Positions 7,194-15,726 of a stretch of 64,000 nucleotides of DNA are shown here, piece after piece. The position numbers and the translations under genes were made by a program. The stretch is taken from contig CAZILL010000002.1 of assembly GCA_964540105.1 (NCBI GenBank), forward strand, positions 310,001-374,000. Reading direction: 5' to 3'. Positions within the stretch are counted from its first letter, which is position 1. Each line of letters starts with the position of its first letter. Origin of the DNA: DATKJY01 sp964540105 (GTDB lineage: Bacteria; Zixibacteria; MSB-5A5; GN15; FEB-12). Under the pieces are notes generated by a model. That model ran no database searches. It saw nothing but the letters and a program-made list of their open reading frames with translations, and was not told where the DNA came from.

Positions 7194-9623
7194 CTAACGG
7201 ATGTCGATGTCGTAGGGCAGCCGTGCGTAGATCCCGTCCGCTGTCGGCCGAATCAGCTCTTCGATGACCGTTTCGGTCAGCGGCCTCTCTGACTTTGTCA
7301 ACCCGGCCAGCATCCCAAAAAGTGACCACCCGGGGAGAATGAACAGCGGTCGCCGTTGCGGGTAGATCGCGACAGAGTATCGCCTGCCCAATCCTAACTG
7401 CATGGCAGTAAAATCGAGAGATTGCTTGACCCCGCCGATTTCGTCGACGAGCCCGTTTGCGATTCCCTCGCGCCCTGACCAGACCCGCCCCTGGCCAAGC
7501 TGATCGACCGAATCGTTCGACATCTTCCGATTTGCCGCCACGAGCCCGACAAAGTGACCATAGAACGCGTTCAGCTGATCGAAGTATTTCGCGCGCTCTT
7601 CATCAGTGAACGGGCGCAATGTGGTCATCATGCCCGCGTATTTGCCGCGGGTATAGAGTTCCTTGGTGAGCGCTATCTTCTGGTACAGGCCGCTATAGTC
7701 TACCTTGCCGCCAAAGATGCCGACCGAGCCGGTCACGGTCGCCGGATTGGCGAAAATCCGCTGCGCGGCCATCGCTACGTAATACCCGCCGGAAGCCGCA
7801 ACATTTCCCATCGACACGACCAGCGGTTTCTGGCTTGCCGCCGACTGCACATCATGAAAGATCTCATTCGAGGCCAGCGCTGATCCGCCGGGTGAATCAA
7901 CCCGCAGGACAATTCCTTTCACCTGAGGATCACGCGCAGCATAGCGGAACGCGCTCCGCATGGGTTCGGGACGGAGCCGCTCGTCGCCACCAAGAGGCGA
8001 GAGCCCGGTGGCGTCCTCTTCTATGTCCCCTTCGGCGACCACGACCGCCAGGGTCGGCGCCCGATTCCAATCGTCGTTGACCAGAGTATCCTTCACGTAT
8101 TCCGACAGACTTACTCTGCTCCTCGACGAATACCGTCGTTCAAAGTCGTCGGCGTACGCCAGACCGTCAACCAGCCCAAGGCGCAGAGCCTCGGCCGACG
8201 TATATGGACCTTGGTCGATGAGATTCCTCATCGAATCCGCCCCGACCCGCCTCGCTTCCGCCAATGTCCCGACAAACTGCGAGTAAAAGTCATCGAGCAG
8301 ACGGTTCACCTGTTCGCGGTTCTCATCGGAAGCCGATGTGCGTGTGTACATCTCGGCGGCGCTCTTGTGGGCGCCGATGCGTAGCAGGTCGATCTTGACG
8401 CCAAGCTTGTCGAGTGTGCCGGCGTAGAACGTGAGCTCCGCCCGTAGCCCAACCAGCCTCAATTGGCTGACCGGAGGAATGAAAATCGAATCTGCCGCGC
8501 TGGCCACGTAGTAGGAAAGATTGGATGGCTCCTGTATGTGGCAGACCACCCGCTTGTGAGCGCGCTTGCAGGCCAGGAGCGCCTCGCGCAACTCTTGAGC
8601 CTTGCCGAATCCCATCTTCAGATCACGAAGGCTAACGTTAAGTTCACGGATCGACGGATCCTCGGCGGCGCGGTAAACCGAGGTCACGATCGTTGTGAAC
8701 GGTAAACGCTTGACGCCAAAAAGCGGCTGCGGTGGGTTTTCCGGCACCGACCCGCTCAGACCGAGCGAAAGGGTCCGTTGTGGCTGAGCGACTATCGAGG
8801 GTTGTCGTAGCGACGTCATCCCCGCAAACGACGTCGAGCCGCGCGTACTCCCCGATCTTGAAAAACGACTTCTCGTTCCTGCGAAGTACTTCACCAGATT
8901 GACCCGCACGCCTATTCCGAAATTCTTGTGTGAGTCAAAGTGCCCGTTGATAAACAGCCCATCACGCGGCGTGAATTCGAGGTTGTAAATCACGTCCCCG
9001 TTCTTGAATCGGGTCCTGCTCGACAGGAAGAGATCGACGGCAAGGGTCACCTTGTTGCCGCTCGGACGATACGCAATCGAGTACCTCTGTTCAATCTCGG
9101 AGCGTCGTCCATCAGCCGTCTTCGCGCGATTCAGATTCGATACTACCCCCCCCCAGCTGAACGGCCCCCCTCCGCGCGACTGGAAACCAACGATCCACGA
9201 GTGCATCTTCCGGTATATTCCGGGTCCTCGACTGTAATAACTATACGATGCTCCGAGCGCCATGCTCGTTCCGATCGGCAGGCCGCCGGCATATATCCAC
9301 TGTTTGTAGCTTGAGTCAGGTCCCAAATCCAAAGATCGATACGCTATCGCCAGTTGATCGGCCTGGGTGACGAAACCCCAGCTGCGAACAAACTTTCCGT
9401 CCGCGTAGTCGGCCATCAGCTGAAACCCGGCTGGATTGAAGAAACCGAGCCCAGCAGGATTGACCCAGACCGCTTCCGATCCGAAGACCGAGGCCGCCGG
9501 TTGATGATAGAAGACCCCTTCCGGCGTCGCAATCCGTCCCCCCTGCGCGTGCAGGATTCCAGCCATCATGAGCAGCCCGATCGCGCCAACGATTCCCTTC
9601 TGGCAACGGCAACCAAAGATCAT
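7194..9623 (-). CDS. sppA: SppA-type signal peptide peptidase with N-terminal barrel-like extension
   Basis: An 809-residue protein. Residues 1-26 form a signal peptide. Residues about 30-260 are rich in alternating hydrophobic and aromatic strands, such as GASYSYYSRGPG and WIVGFQS, like PorV or other outer-membrane barrel proteins. From about residue 300 onward two S49 protease domains follow. The first contains the candidate general base Lys in GAHKSAAEMYTR, and the second contains the nucleophile Ser in NVAASGGYYVA. This Lys/Ser split matches the two-domain SppA of E. coli, which cleaves leftover signal peptides in the membrane. The barrel-like extension is unusual and suggests an envelope role beyond signal peptide turnover. 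Its ATG overlaps the stop of the DUF4097-like gene (ATGA), so translation is coupled. Confidence 0.85.
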   Translation of the reverse strand: MIFGCRCQKGIVGAIGLLMMAGILHAQGGRIATPEGVFYHQPAASVFGSEAVWVNPAGLGFFNPAGFQLMADYADGKFVRSWGFVTQADQLAIAYRSLDLGPDSSYKQWIYAGGLPIGTSMALGASYSYYSRGPGIYRKMHSWIVGFQSRGGGPFSWGGVVSNLNRAKTADGRRSEIEQRYSIAYRPSGNKVTLAVDLFLSSRTRFKNGDVIYNLEFTPRDGLFINGHFDSHKNFGIGVRVNLVKYFAGTRSRFSRSGSTRGSTSFAGMTSLRQPSIVAQPQRTLSLGLSGSVPENPPQPLFGVKRLPFTTIVTSVYRAAEDPSIRELNVSLRDLKMGFGKAQELREALLACKRAHKRVVCHIQEPSNLSYYVASAADSIFIPPVSQLRLVGLRAELTFYAGTLDKLGVKIDLLRIGAHKSAAEMYTRTSASDENREQVNRLLDDFYSQFVGTLAEARRVGADSMRNLIDQGPYTSAEALRLGLVDGLAYADDFERRYSSRSRVSLSEYVKDTLVNDDWNRAPTLAVVVAEGDIEEDATGLSPLGGDERLRPEPMRSAFRYAARDPQVKGIVLRVDSPGGSALASNEIFHDVQSAASQKPLVVSMGNVAASGGYYVAMAAQRIFANPATVTGSVGIFGGKVDYSGLYQKIALTKELYTRGKYAGMMTTLRPFTDEERAKYFDQLNAFYGHFVGLVAANRKMSNDSVDQLGQGRVWSGREGIANGLVDEIGGVKQSLDFTAMQLGLGRRYSVAIYPQRRPLFILPGWSLFGMLAGLTKSERPLTETVIEELIRPTADGIYARLPYDIDIR

Positions 9624-10678
9624 TCTATCCCCTTTCTTCCTCGCACGACAATATTCCCTTTGCCCCGTATCGAACCGTTGATCTCAGCGACTCCTTCCCG
9701 AGTATGCAGGTTCAGACGATCACGCTCGACCAGGTCGGTCTTGAAGACCAGATTGATCACGTCGATCGTCCCGTCGTCATCGACCGCCAGTAACAGCGTG
9801 GCCGAAAGAGTATCCGGTACCGTGACTTCGATATCCTCATACTGATTGGTGATCACCAGCCGCCCGTTTCCCATCTGCGCCAACCCCAGACTGATCGGTC
9901 CTGAGTTCGATCGAATAAAACTGGCTTCTCCGAGCGGCGTGAAATGCTCAATGTCGATGCGGCCATAGCTATTCTTCACATTGAGCGCTCCGCTCGCGCT
10001 GTCGATTCTGATGTCTCCGCCTTCGTTGCGAAAGCGCGCCGCCCCTGTAAGATTATCGACTTGTCTAACCTCAATCGCGGCGTTGGTCGTACTCGCGGAG
10101 ATGTCACCCGACACCTTCCTCAGTGATATCCGCCGATTGGCGCTGCTAACATCAAGGAGTTCGGTAACTTCGGCGATGTCCAGTTTCCCCAGCGACGAAG
10201 GTACGCGCAGACTGCTGAGCGGTCCACGGGCGACCAGATCAAAATACGCGGCTTCGATCTCGACGGCGAATGCTCGAGGCACAGTCACCACGGCTTCTAC
10301 GATACCGGATTCAGTCTCCTTATTCCAGGGGACTGGGTTCGGGGAGCGAAACTCCAAACGCGCCTGCCCGGCGCTGTTGTCGAGGACAACCGAGATAAGG
10401 TCGATGTAATCGATCCCCTTCGCTTTGCTGGCCGCCTTCGACTGTTTGGTGTACAGAACTGATATCGTCTTCTGTTCGGCTGTTCGAAGCTCAATCCGTC
10501 CGCTCAAATTGACCGCAGACTTGATCACGAGTCGATTCGAGCCAACACTGACACCTTCGGTCTTCAATTCACGAGTCGTGTACCACCCGGGTTCCTTTTC
10601 CAGAATCTCCTGCGCGAAGGATTGTGAACAGCCGATTCCGACTGCCAACCAAACCGCTACTGCCAATATATTTCTCAT
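9620..10678 (-). CDS. Secreted DUF4097-like beta-helix protein
   Basis: A 352-residue protein with an N-terminal signal peptide (hydrophobic AVAVWLAVGIGC, ending near SFAQ). The body has repeated short beta strands, such as GDISASTTNAAIEVRQV, GDIRIDSASGALNVKNSYG and GPISLGL, typical of the DUF4097/DUF4098 right-handed beta-helix family. The function of that family is not defined. Two starts are possible. ATG at 10690 overlaps the trmH stop as TAATG. ATG at 10678 has GGAG six bases upstream and leads directly into the signal peptide, so it is preferred. The gene lies between trmH and sppA in a tightly coupled operon, which suggests an envelope function. Confidence 0.75.
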   Translation of the reverse strand: MRNILAVAVWLAVGIGCSQSFAQEILEKEPGWYTTRELKTEGVSVGSNRLVIKSAVNLSGRIELRTAEQKTISVLYTKQSKAASKAKGIDYIDLISVVLDNSAGQARLEFRSPNPVPWNKETESGIVEAVVTVPRAFAVEIEAAYFDLVARGPLSSLRVPSSLGKLDIAEVTELLDVSSANRRISLRKVSGDISASTTNAAIEVRQVDNLTGAARFRNEGGDIRIDSASGALNVKNSYGRIDIEHFTPLGEASFIRSNSGPISLGLAQMGNGRLVITNQYEDIEVTVPDTLSATLLLAVDDDGTIDVINLVFKTDLVERDRLNLHTREGVAEINGSIRGKGNIVVRGRKGIE

Positions 10679-10689
10679 AGAACGCTCCA

Positions 10690-11475
10690 TTATCCCGCGT
10701 CAAAAATCTCTTTCATCGCGATCGATCCCGCCACTGCTGCGTTGAGCGACTCCACCAGCGGTCGATGGGCGATCTTCACTTTCAGCTCGGCGCGCGCCAT
10801 CAACTCCGGTGAGATTCCGTCTGTTTCCGAGCCTACCGCCAATGCCACAGAACGCCCACGAAGGCGATCCTTCATGGCGGACAGCCCAACCGTACCCTTT
10901 ACATCGGTGGCAATCAAGACAGCCGAGTGTTCCATGAGCGCTCGGCCTAATTCGCTCACGTCGCATTCCAGCACATCGAGTCCAAACAGAGCGCCAGCCG
11001 ACGATCGCACGACCTTTGGCGAATACGGATCAACCGACCGCCCGATCAAGGCCACGATTGTAAATCCAAACGCCAGACCCGAGCGAATCAATGTCCCCAG
11101 GTTCCCCGGATCGGATATGCCGTCGCATATCAGAATATTACGGCGGCCGCTGCCGAAAAGTTCGGATCGATGAGTTTCCGGAATGGCAAACAGTCCAAGC
11201 AGTCCCTGCGGGGCTTCCGTGTCGGCGATTGTCTGCATCTGGTGCGAGGCAATCACAACAATCTTCACGCCCTGTTTCCCAAAGGCTCGGGCGAGCGTCA
11301 GACCACGCTCCGAGAGCATCGCCTCGGAGATATACAGTATTCGCGGCAGGAAGCGATGTCGGAGCGCCTCCTCGAGGAGCCGAACCCCTTCGGCCGCAAA
11401 TTGTTTTTTTTGTTTTCGCCCTTTTTTGGTCCCCAGTGATAGTATATCTTTAATTTCTGTTTTGGTTAGCGGCAC
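10690..11475 (-). CDS. TrmH/SpoU-family RNA 2'-O-methyltransferase
   Basis: A 261-residue SPOUT methyltransferase. The N-terminal substrate-binding part has KKQFAAEGVRLLEEAL, as in RlmB/TsnR-like enzymes. The catalytic knot shows motif 1 as DPGNLGTLIRSG, motif 2 as LAVGSETDGIS and motif 3 as ESLNAAVAGSIAM. These bind S-adenosylmethionine and methylate ribose of rRNA or tRNA. The exact target cannot be read from the sequence. The gene is first in a leftward operon with the DUF4097-like gene and sppA. Its start lies only 11 bp from the start of the divergent patatin gene, so the two promoters must reach into each other's coding regions. Confidence 0.9.
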   Translation of the reverse strand: MPLTKTEIKDILSLGTKKGRKQKKQFAAEGVRLLEEALRHRFLPRILYISEAMLSERGLTLARAFGKQGVKIVVIASHQMQTIADTEAPQGLLGLFAIPETHRSELFGSGRRNILICDGISDPGNLGTLIRSGLAFGFTIVALIGRSVDPYSPKVVRSSAGALFGLDVLECDVSELGRALMEHSAVLIATDVKGTVGLSAMKDRLRGRSVALAVGSETDGISPELMARAELKVKIAHRPLVESLNAAVAGSIAMKEIFDAG

Positions 11476-11486
11476 GGTAGTTTCCT

Positions 11487-14144
11487 ATGAGTTTTCGTAC
11501 GGGCAATCAATTGCTCGCGTGGTTATCTTTGCAAGTTAAATCTCGGCTCCTCTTGCCGATGATCTGGGTCGTCGTCTGTAGCTCGGCGCTCGGCGCCGAT
11601 ACTCTCGTCGTGGGCGGACTCCGTGGCCTCGATCCCAGCGATCCACGTCCAAATTACCATGTGGTGATGGCGCTCTCCGGGGGCGGCGCGCGCGGCCTGG
11701 CGACCATTGGCATCCTGCGCGCCTTTGAGGAAAAGGGCATTCGGGTCGATGCCATCGCCGGCACTTCGATCGGTGGCGTGGTCGGCGGGCTCTACGCCTG
11801 CGGGTACACGCCCGACGAATTATCGTCGATCATGCGCGATGTAGACTACGACGATCTGTTTTCCAATCGACCGACCCGATCTTCGATGTTTCTCACTCAG
11901 CGCCAGGAACGTGATCGCCATCTCGTCTCGGTGCGTTTTCGTTCCTTCGCTCCCGTTATTCCCAAGGGGCTCACCGCGGGCCAGAGGTTGACCATGCTTC
12001 TCGCCTCGCTCTCACTCAAGGCCAGCTATCAGGCCGGGGGAGACTTCACTCGTTTTCGAATACCGTTCAAGACCGTCACGACCGACATCATTTCGGGTCG
12101 GATGGTGGTGCTCTCGAACGGTTCCTTCGCCGACGCTCTCCGCGCTACCATGGCTTTCCCGCTTGCCTTCACCGGTCTCGAGCGCAATCGTGAGCTCCTC
12201 ATGGATGGCGGCATGGTAATGCCGGTGCCGGTTGAGATTGTCAAAGCCATGCACTCCGGCTTTTCCGTCGCCGTCAACACGACCAGTCCGCTCGTCGATA
12301 AGGCCGATCTGATCACTCCGGTCGAAATTGCCAATCAGGTAACCACCATCATGGTCGCCGACCGGCTCTTCGACCAGTTGAAACAGGCTGACTATGTCAT
12401 TGCGCCGCTCGATAGCCGCTACATGTCGACCAGCTTCGATCATCAGGACAGTATCATCGCGATCGGGTATCGTGCCGGGCAAACTGCCGCCGACAGCATT
12501 ATCACCCAACTCAAGGCCCGTGACGACGCTTCCGCATACCGAATCGATTCTGTCGTCGTCACCACGCCCGTGCCGGCACTCGCCGACGCGATCTCTTCTC
12601 GATTCCTAAACAAAACCCTGACCAAAGGACAATTCACCGCCGAACTCAAGACACTGGCGCTCGCGGACAATCTCTTCGAAATCTCGGTCATGATTATCCC
12701 GCACGTCGATCCGGACAGCGCCTCGGGGCATGCTGATCCCGTCTCCTTGCGGATCGAGGCAACCCCGTCGGTTCGAGCGAACGAGTTACAGTTTCTCTTT
12801 CGAGGCAATCGATTGTACTCGCAAGACTCGCTTGTCGCCGCCATGCACCTCGACGACGCACTGCTCACACCCCGGGCTTTGCAGCGCGCTCTTGATCAAG
12901 TCATCCAACGCTATCGTGCCGGCAATCATGACCTCGCCAATATTCGACATGTCCGGATCGACCAATCCGCGCGGACTGTGACAATCGACATTGACGAAGC
13001 CATTATCAGGAGTGTCAACGTTGTCCAGAACTCACGTACCCGTCCCTGGTTCGTCCGCTCCTATTTCCCCATCAATCCAGGCGAATCCTATTCAACCCGC
13101 GAGGCCACTCGGGGGATCGCCAATATCTACGGCACCGACCTGTTTGAGCGTGTCGGTCTGGACCTCATGCCCTGCGACAGCGGCGCGACCGTGGCGATTA
13201 CGGTTCAGGAAAAAGAGTACAACCAGCTTCGCCTCGGCTGGCATTGGGACGACCATTATCAATCCGAGCAGTTTATCGAAGCCCTCGACGACAACATTGC
13301 CGGCATCGGCATCGAGTTCTTACTGCATGCCCAATACGGTCTCCGGCGCCAGAGCTACTACGCCGACCTGCGATCCAATCGCATCTTTTCCACCTATCTT
13401 ACCGGTCAGGCTCGCGTGCACTACCATCGCCAGCGCCGCAATGTCTACGACAAGGGGGAGATCGTCGAAGAGCGCACCGAGGAGCGCTGGGGAGGCGCGC
13501 TTCGTCTTGGACAGCAAATCGCGCGACTCGGAACCGTCAGCGGCAAACTCTCGATCGAGCGCCTCCGCTATCGATACGACGATAGCACTCCTTCGCGGTC
13601 TTTTGTCCTCAGTTCCGTCTCCCTTGAGTCGCTCGTCGAGACCTTCGACCGTTGGCCGTTTCCGTCTGGCGGCAAGAAACACCTGCTCGAAATCCAATGG
13701 GCTGAACATTTCCTCGGCGGCACAGATCGCTTCACTCGCTTGCTCTCCACCATCGAGTCCTATTTCCAGTTTGGATCATTCCTCAACTACCATCCTAAAC
13801 TGTCTGTGGGACTCTCCGGCTCAGGGCTCCCCCCCTCCGAAAAGTTCTATCTCGGCGGCCCGAATTCCTTCGCCGGCTATCACACCAACGAGCTCTCCGG
13901 TGACAAAGTCCTGCTGCTCAATCAGGAACTGCGCTTCAAGCTGCCGCTCAGATTCTATCTTCTGGCGCGCTACGACATCGGCGATGTGTACGTCAGTACC
14001 GACGATCTCAGGTTGAGAAATCTCCCTCACGGATTTGGCGTAGGCTTGGCGTTCGACGCTCCTGTCGGGCCGATCGAGCTCGCCTACGGTCGCTCGCGAA
14101 AACAGGTCGACACATACTACTTCACCGCCGGACTCCAGTTCTGA
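11487..14144 (+). CDS. Patatin-like phospholipase with POTRA and outer-membrane barrel (type Vd autotransporter)
   Basis: An 885-residue protein. After a signal-like hydrophobic segment (residues 18-37) comes a patatin domain. It has the oxyanion loop SGGGARG (near residue 66), the nucleophile motif GTSIGG (near 95) and the catalytic Asp motif DGG (near 237). From about 400 to 560 is a POTRA-like region, and the last 330 residues resemble a BamA/surface-antigen 16-strand barrel, ending with an aromatic residue (TAGLQF). This order matches PlpD of Pseudomonas, the founding member of type Vd autotransporters. It predicts a lipid hydrolase displayed or released at the cell surface. All patatin catalytic motifs are present. 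The 3' end is followed by palindromic repeats. Confidence 0.88.
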   Translation: MSFRTGNQLLAWLSLQVKSRLLLPMIWVVVCSSALGADTLVVGGLRGLDPSDPRPNYHVVMALSGGGARGLATIGILRAFEEKGIRVDAIAGTSIGGVVGGLYACGYTPDELSSIMRDVDYDDLFSNRPTRSSMFLTQRQERDRHLVSVRFRSFAPVIPKGLTAGQRLTMLLASLSLKASYQAGGDFTRFRIPFKTVTTDIISGRMVVLSNGSFADALRATMAFPLAFTGLERNRELLMDGGMVMPVPVEIVKAMHSGFSVAVNTTSPLVDKADLITPVEIANQVTTIMVADRLFDQLKQADYVIAPLDSRYMSTSFDHQDSIIAIGYRAGQTAADSIITQLKARDDASAYRIDSVVVTTPVPALADAISSRFLNKTLTKGQFTAELKTLALADNLFEISVMIIPHVDPDSASGHADPVSLRIEATPSVRANELQFLFRGNRLYSQDSLVAAMHLDDALLTPRALQRALDQVIQRYRAGNHDLANIRHVRIDQSARTVTIDIDEAIIRSVNVVQNSRTRPWFVRSYFPINPGESYSTREATRGIANIYGTDLFERVGLDLMPCDSGATVAITVQEKEYNQLRLGWHWDDHYQSEQFIEALDDNIAGIGIEFLLHAQYGLRRQSYYADLRSNRIFSTYLTGQARVHYHRQRRNVYDKGEIVEERTEERWGGALRLGQQIARLGTVSGKLSIERLRYRYDDSTPSRSFVLSSVSLESLVETFDRWPFPSGGKKHLLEIQWAEHFLGGTDRFTRLLSTIESYFQFGSFLNYHPKLSVGLSGSGLPPSEKFYLGGPNSFAGYHTNELSGDKVLLLNQELRFKLPLRFYLLARYDIGDVYVSTDDLRLRNLPHGFGVGLAFDAPVGPIELAYGRSRKQVDTYYFTAGLQF

Positions 14145-14250
14145 CCCGTGTCCCCTCCCTCTACAATGTTTTGGAGAGGGTGCCGCGAATCGGCTGGACT
14201 ACGCGTTCGGTGACCCGCCATATTATGATTGACCACACAATCGAGACGTT

Positions 14251-14296
14251 CGGTCAGGTCTTGACTCTTGCGTCAGCGAGAGTTGTCACCTGACCG
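14251..14296. repeat. Family A palindromic hairpin, copy 1
   Basis: A 9-bp stem (CGGTCAGGT with its complement at 14288-14296) encloses an internal loop CTTG/TGTC and an inner ACTCT/AGAGT stem. The same design occurs at 16213, 17213 and 32749. It lies 106 bp after the patatin gene. Confidence 0.75.
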
Positions 14297-14410
14297 AGTG
14301 CGTGGCGTTCTGAGAAAGCGCCAGCTCACACTCCTGACAAGTCGGGAACAGCAACTGCCACAATCCGACTCACTGCACCCTCGTTTCACCCCCTCAAGTC
14401 CACTTTTCCC

Positions 14411-14439
14411 TTGACACGGCGATCCCGGGCTGATATACT
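14411..14439 (+). promoter_or_regulatory. Consensus sigma70-type promoter
   Basis: TTGACA at 14411-14416 and TATACT at 14434-14439 are separated by exactly 17 bp. This is the best promoter match in the window. Transcription would start near 14446 and run through the leader ORF and hairpins toward the gene at 15123. Confidence 0.75.
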
Positions 14440-14606
14440 GCCGGTAGAGTACAGCACGAGAGGCTGCCCTCCCGCCCTCTCCTCACAAGAGGGTGTATCG
14501 AAAGTCAGTTTCGCGACAGCCGTTGATTATTCGTAACCGCTCATATCCCCACCCTTCACCTTCACAGCCATAATGTCGTATGGCCTTTAATAGAGGAGGG
14601 CGTTCT

Positions 14607-14648
14607 ATGGAAGAACAGTCTTCAGCTCTGCGAACCATCATAATCTGA
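14607..14648 (+). CDS. 13-codon leader peptide candidate
   Basis: An ATG at 14607 follows GAGGAGGG with a 6-base spacing, an excellent ribosome binding site, and encodes MEEQSSALRTIII before TGA. Codons 5-7 form one arm (14618-14626) of a perfect 9-bp hairpin whose other arm lies just after the stop (14655-14663). A translating ribosome would therefore melt the hairpin. This is the geometry of an attenuation leader. The three terminal Ile codons (ATC ATA ATC) might sense isoleucine, but no isoleucine gene lies downstream, so the trigger is unknown. Confidence 0.45.
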   Translation: MEEQSSALRTIII

Positions 14649-14681
14649 CGCTTTGCTGAAGACAACCAAAGGAAGGGAACG

Positions 14682-14744
14682 GCTCGGCCTGGTCCCGACT
14701 CCGGATCGGGACTTTCGCCGAAAATCTCTTGGCGAAGTCCGAGC
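14682..14744. repeat. Two-hairpin palindromic element
   Basis: GCTCGG (14682-14687) pairs with CCGAGC (14739-14744). It encloses two hairpins, GTCCCGA/TCGGGAC and TTCGCC/GGCGAA. The cloverleaf-like layout resembles the element at 17213-17273, although the outer stem sequence differs. Confidence 0.5.
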
Positions 14745-14866
14745 TACGATCCCGATCGATCTGGAATCCCCACGTCGCTCATCCATCATCCAGGGGAAAC
14801 CTGATCGTTCGGAGTCTCCGGGAACCGATGCCGATCTGGCATCAATCAGTATCCGCATTACGAAGG

Positions 14867-14899
14867 CCTGACGGCACGCCGGTGTCGTCAGGTTCTTTT
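14867..14899 (+). terminator. Intrinsic terminator or attenuator hairpin
   Basis: CCTGACGGCAC (14867-14877) pairs with GTGTCGTCAGG (14882-14892), including one G-U, around a short loop, followed by TTCTTTTC. It lies between the promoter at 14411 and the gene at 15123. It could end a roughly 450-nt leader RNA or act as an attenuator. Confidence 0.6.
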
Positions 14900-15122
14900 C
14901 TTGCCCAACACGCTGTAGGGGAGAGACCACACCCAGACCCAATTGCCCCCCTCATATGGGGGTCGAATTCGATTCCTGCCTGTTCAATGGTCGCACATTC
15001 TCCCACGTAACCGCTTACCTATCAATGTCTTCGAAAGCGTTCGCCGTCCGCGTTCAGCCTGCGGCACTGCTGTTGCAATTGACACCCCGCAAGAACTGAA
15101 ACGCTCGAACAGGACGGATTCA

Positions 15123-15350
15123 ATGAAGGTCAAGTTTGTTCTGACGATGGACGACGTGGTTGTCAACAACGAGAAAATTGACCAGATCATCATGGACTGG
15201 GAAACTGATATCGATCAGCAGGAGATTCTCGAAGTCTCCCACCAGTGGATCACCACCCAGAATTTTCTTACCAAACGTATGGTCGGTCTGTCGCGCGTCG
15301 GAGAATCATCGCTCACCATTGAACCGCTTGAGAGCGATACCCATGCCTGA
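15123..15350 (+). CDS. Small protein of unknown function (75 aa)
   Basis: I do not recognise a family. The ATG at 15123 follows AGGACGG by a good spacing. The protein is acidic and soluble, with a run MDDVVVNNEKIDQIIMDW and a C-terminal helix-turn pattern, and has no signal peptide or membrane segment. Its last bases overlap the start of the next gene by 8 bp, so the two are translated together. It is the first gene of a three-gene group placed behind a long structured leader. The preceding frame-open sequence is not supported because it lacks a ribosome binding site and has a different composition. Confidence 0.6.
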   Translation: MKVKFVLTMDDVVVNNEKIDQIIMDWETDIDQQEILEVSHQWITTQNFLTKRMVGLSRVGESSLTIEPLESDTHA

Positions 15351-15678
15351 TCTGCTCAGCCTCGAGACACTCCAGGCTCTCCTTGCCAAAGTCACCGATG
15401 GTGCCGGCAATCTCTCGGCCACCATTTCTCTGGCCAAGACATACATTCGGGAGCATTTCGGAGCTAACGGTCTGTTGGCCGCCTATGGCGCCACAGCCGT
15501 TTTCGCGCTGCTGCTTCTGTATCAACTGATGAGAATCACGTGGATGGCCATAAAGTATGTCGCGATCCCGTCGATTGCACTCGCCTATTTGGCCTCGTTC
15601 GTTATGCCGTATCCCTTTGCAAGCGTTCTGCCCGTGACCGTCGCTCTCTGCTCCTTGGTTATGCTCTTCAAGGGATAA
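15343..15678 (+). CDS. Small integral membrane protein (111 aa)
   Basis: No family is recognised. The first 35 residues are amphipathic. Residues about 46-65 (AAYGATAVFALLLLYQL) and two further hydrophobic segments at about 73-88 and 93-108 predict three inner-membrane helices. It overlaps the 15123 gene by 8 bp. The pairing of a small acidic soluble protein with a small membrane protein is what might be seen in an envelope sensor, a phage-derived cassette or a toxin-antitoxin-like pair. Nothing in the sequence decides between these. Confidence 0.6.
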   Translation: MPDLLSLETLQALLAKVTDGAGNLSATISLAKTYIREHFGANGLLAAYGATAVFALLLLYQLMRITWMAIKYVAIPSIALAYLASFVMPYPFASVLPVTVALCSLVMLFKG

Positions 15679-15726
15679 GCCCGATCGGCGCACAATAACC
15701 CAGTTTCCTCTGCAACCATCCCGGCC

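Larger units (their letters stand above)
14145..15122. other. Long regulatory intergenic region (978 bp)
   Basis: No ordinary gene is convincing here. The region contains a degenerate REP-like palindrome (14157-14180), a family A hairpin (14251-14296), a consensus sigma70 promoter (14411-14439), a 13-codon ORF with perfect ribosome binding site, a nested hairpin, a two-hairpin element (14682-14744) and a terminator-like hairpin (14867-14892). A CCCCC/GGGGG hairpin follows near 14946-14957. The layout suggests a transcribed leader feeding the three small genes downstream. Confidence 0.6.

Noticed and set aside
12991..14016. Long plus-strand frame inside the patatin gene
   Set aside because: Ser/Pro/Arg-rich out-of-frame translation overlapping a clear barrel domain.
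14946..14985. tRNA-like or tmRNA-like stretch containing TCGAATTCGATTCC
   Set aside because: No acceptor stem, D arm or anticodon arm can be folded around it. The flanks form a simple CCCCC/GGGGG hairpin.
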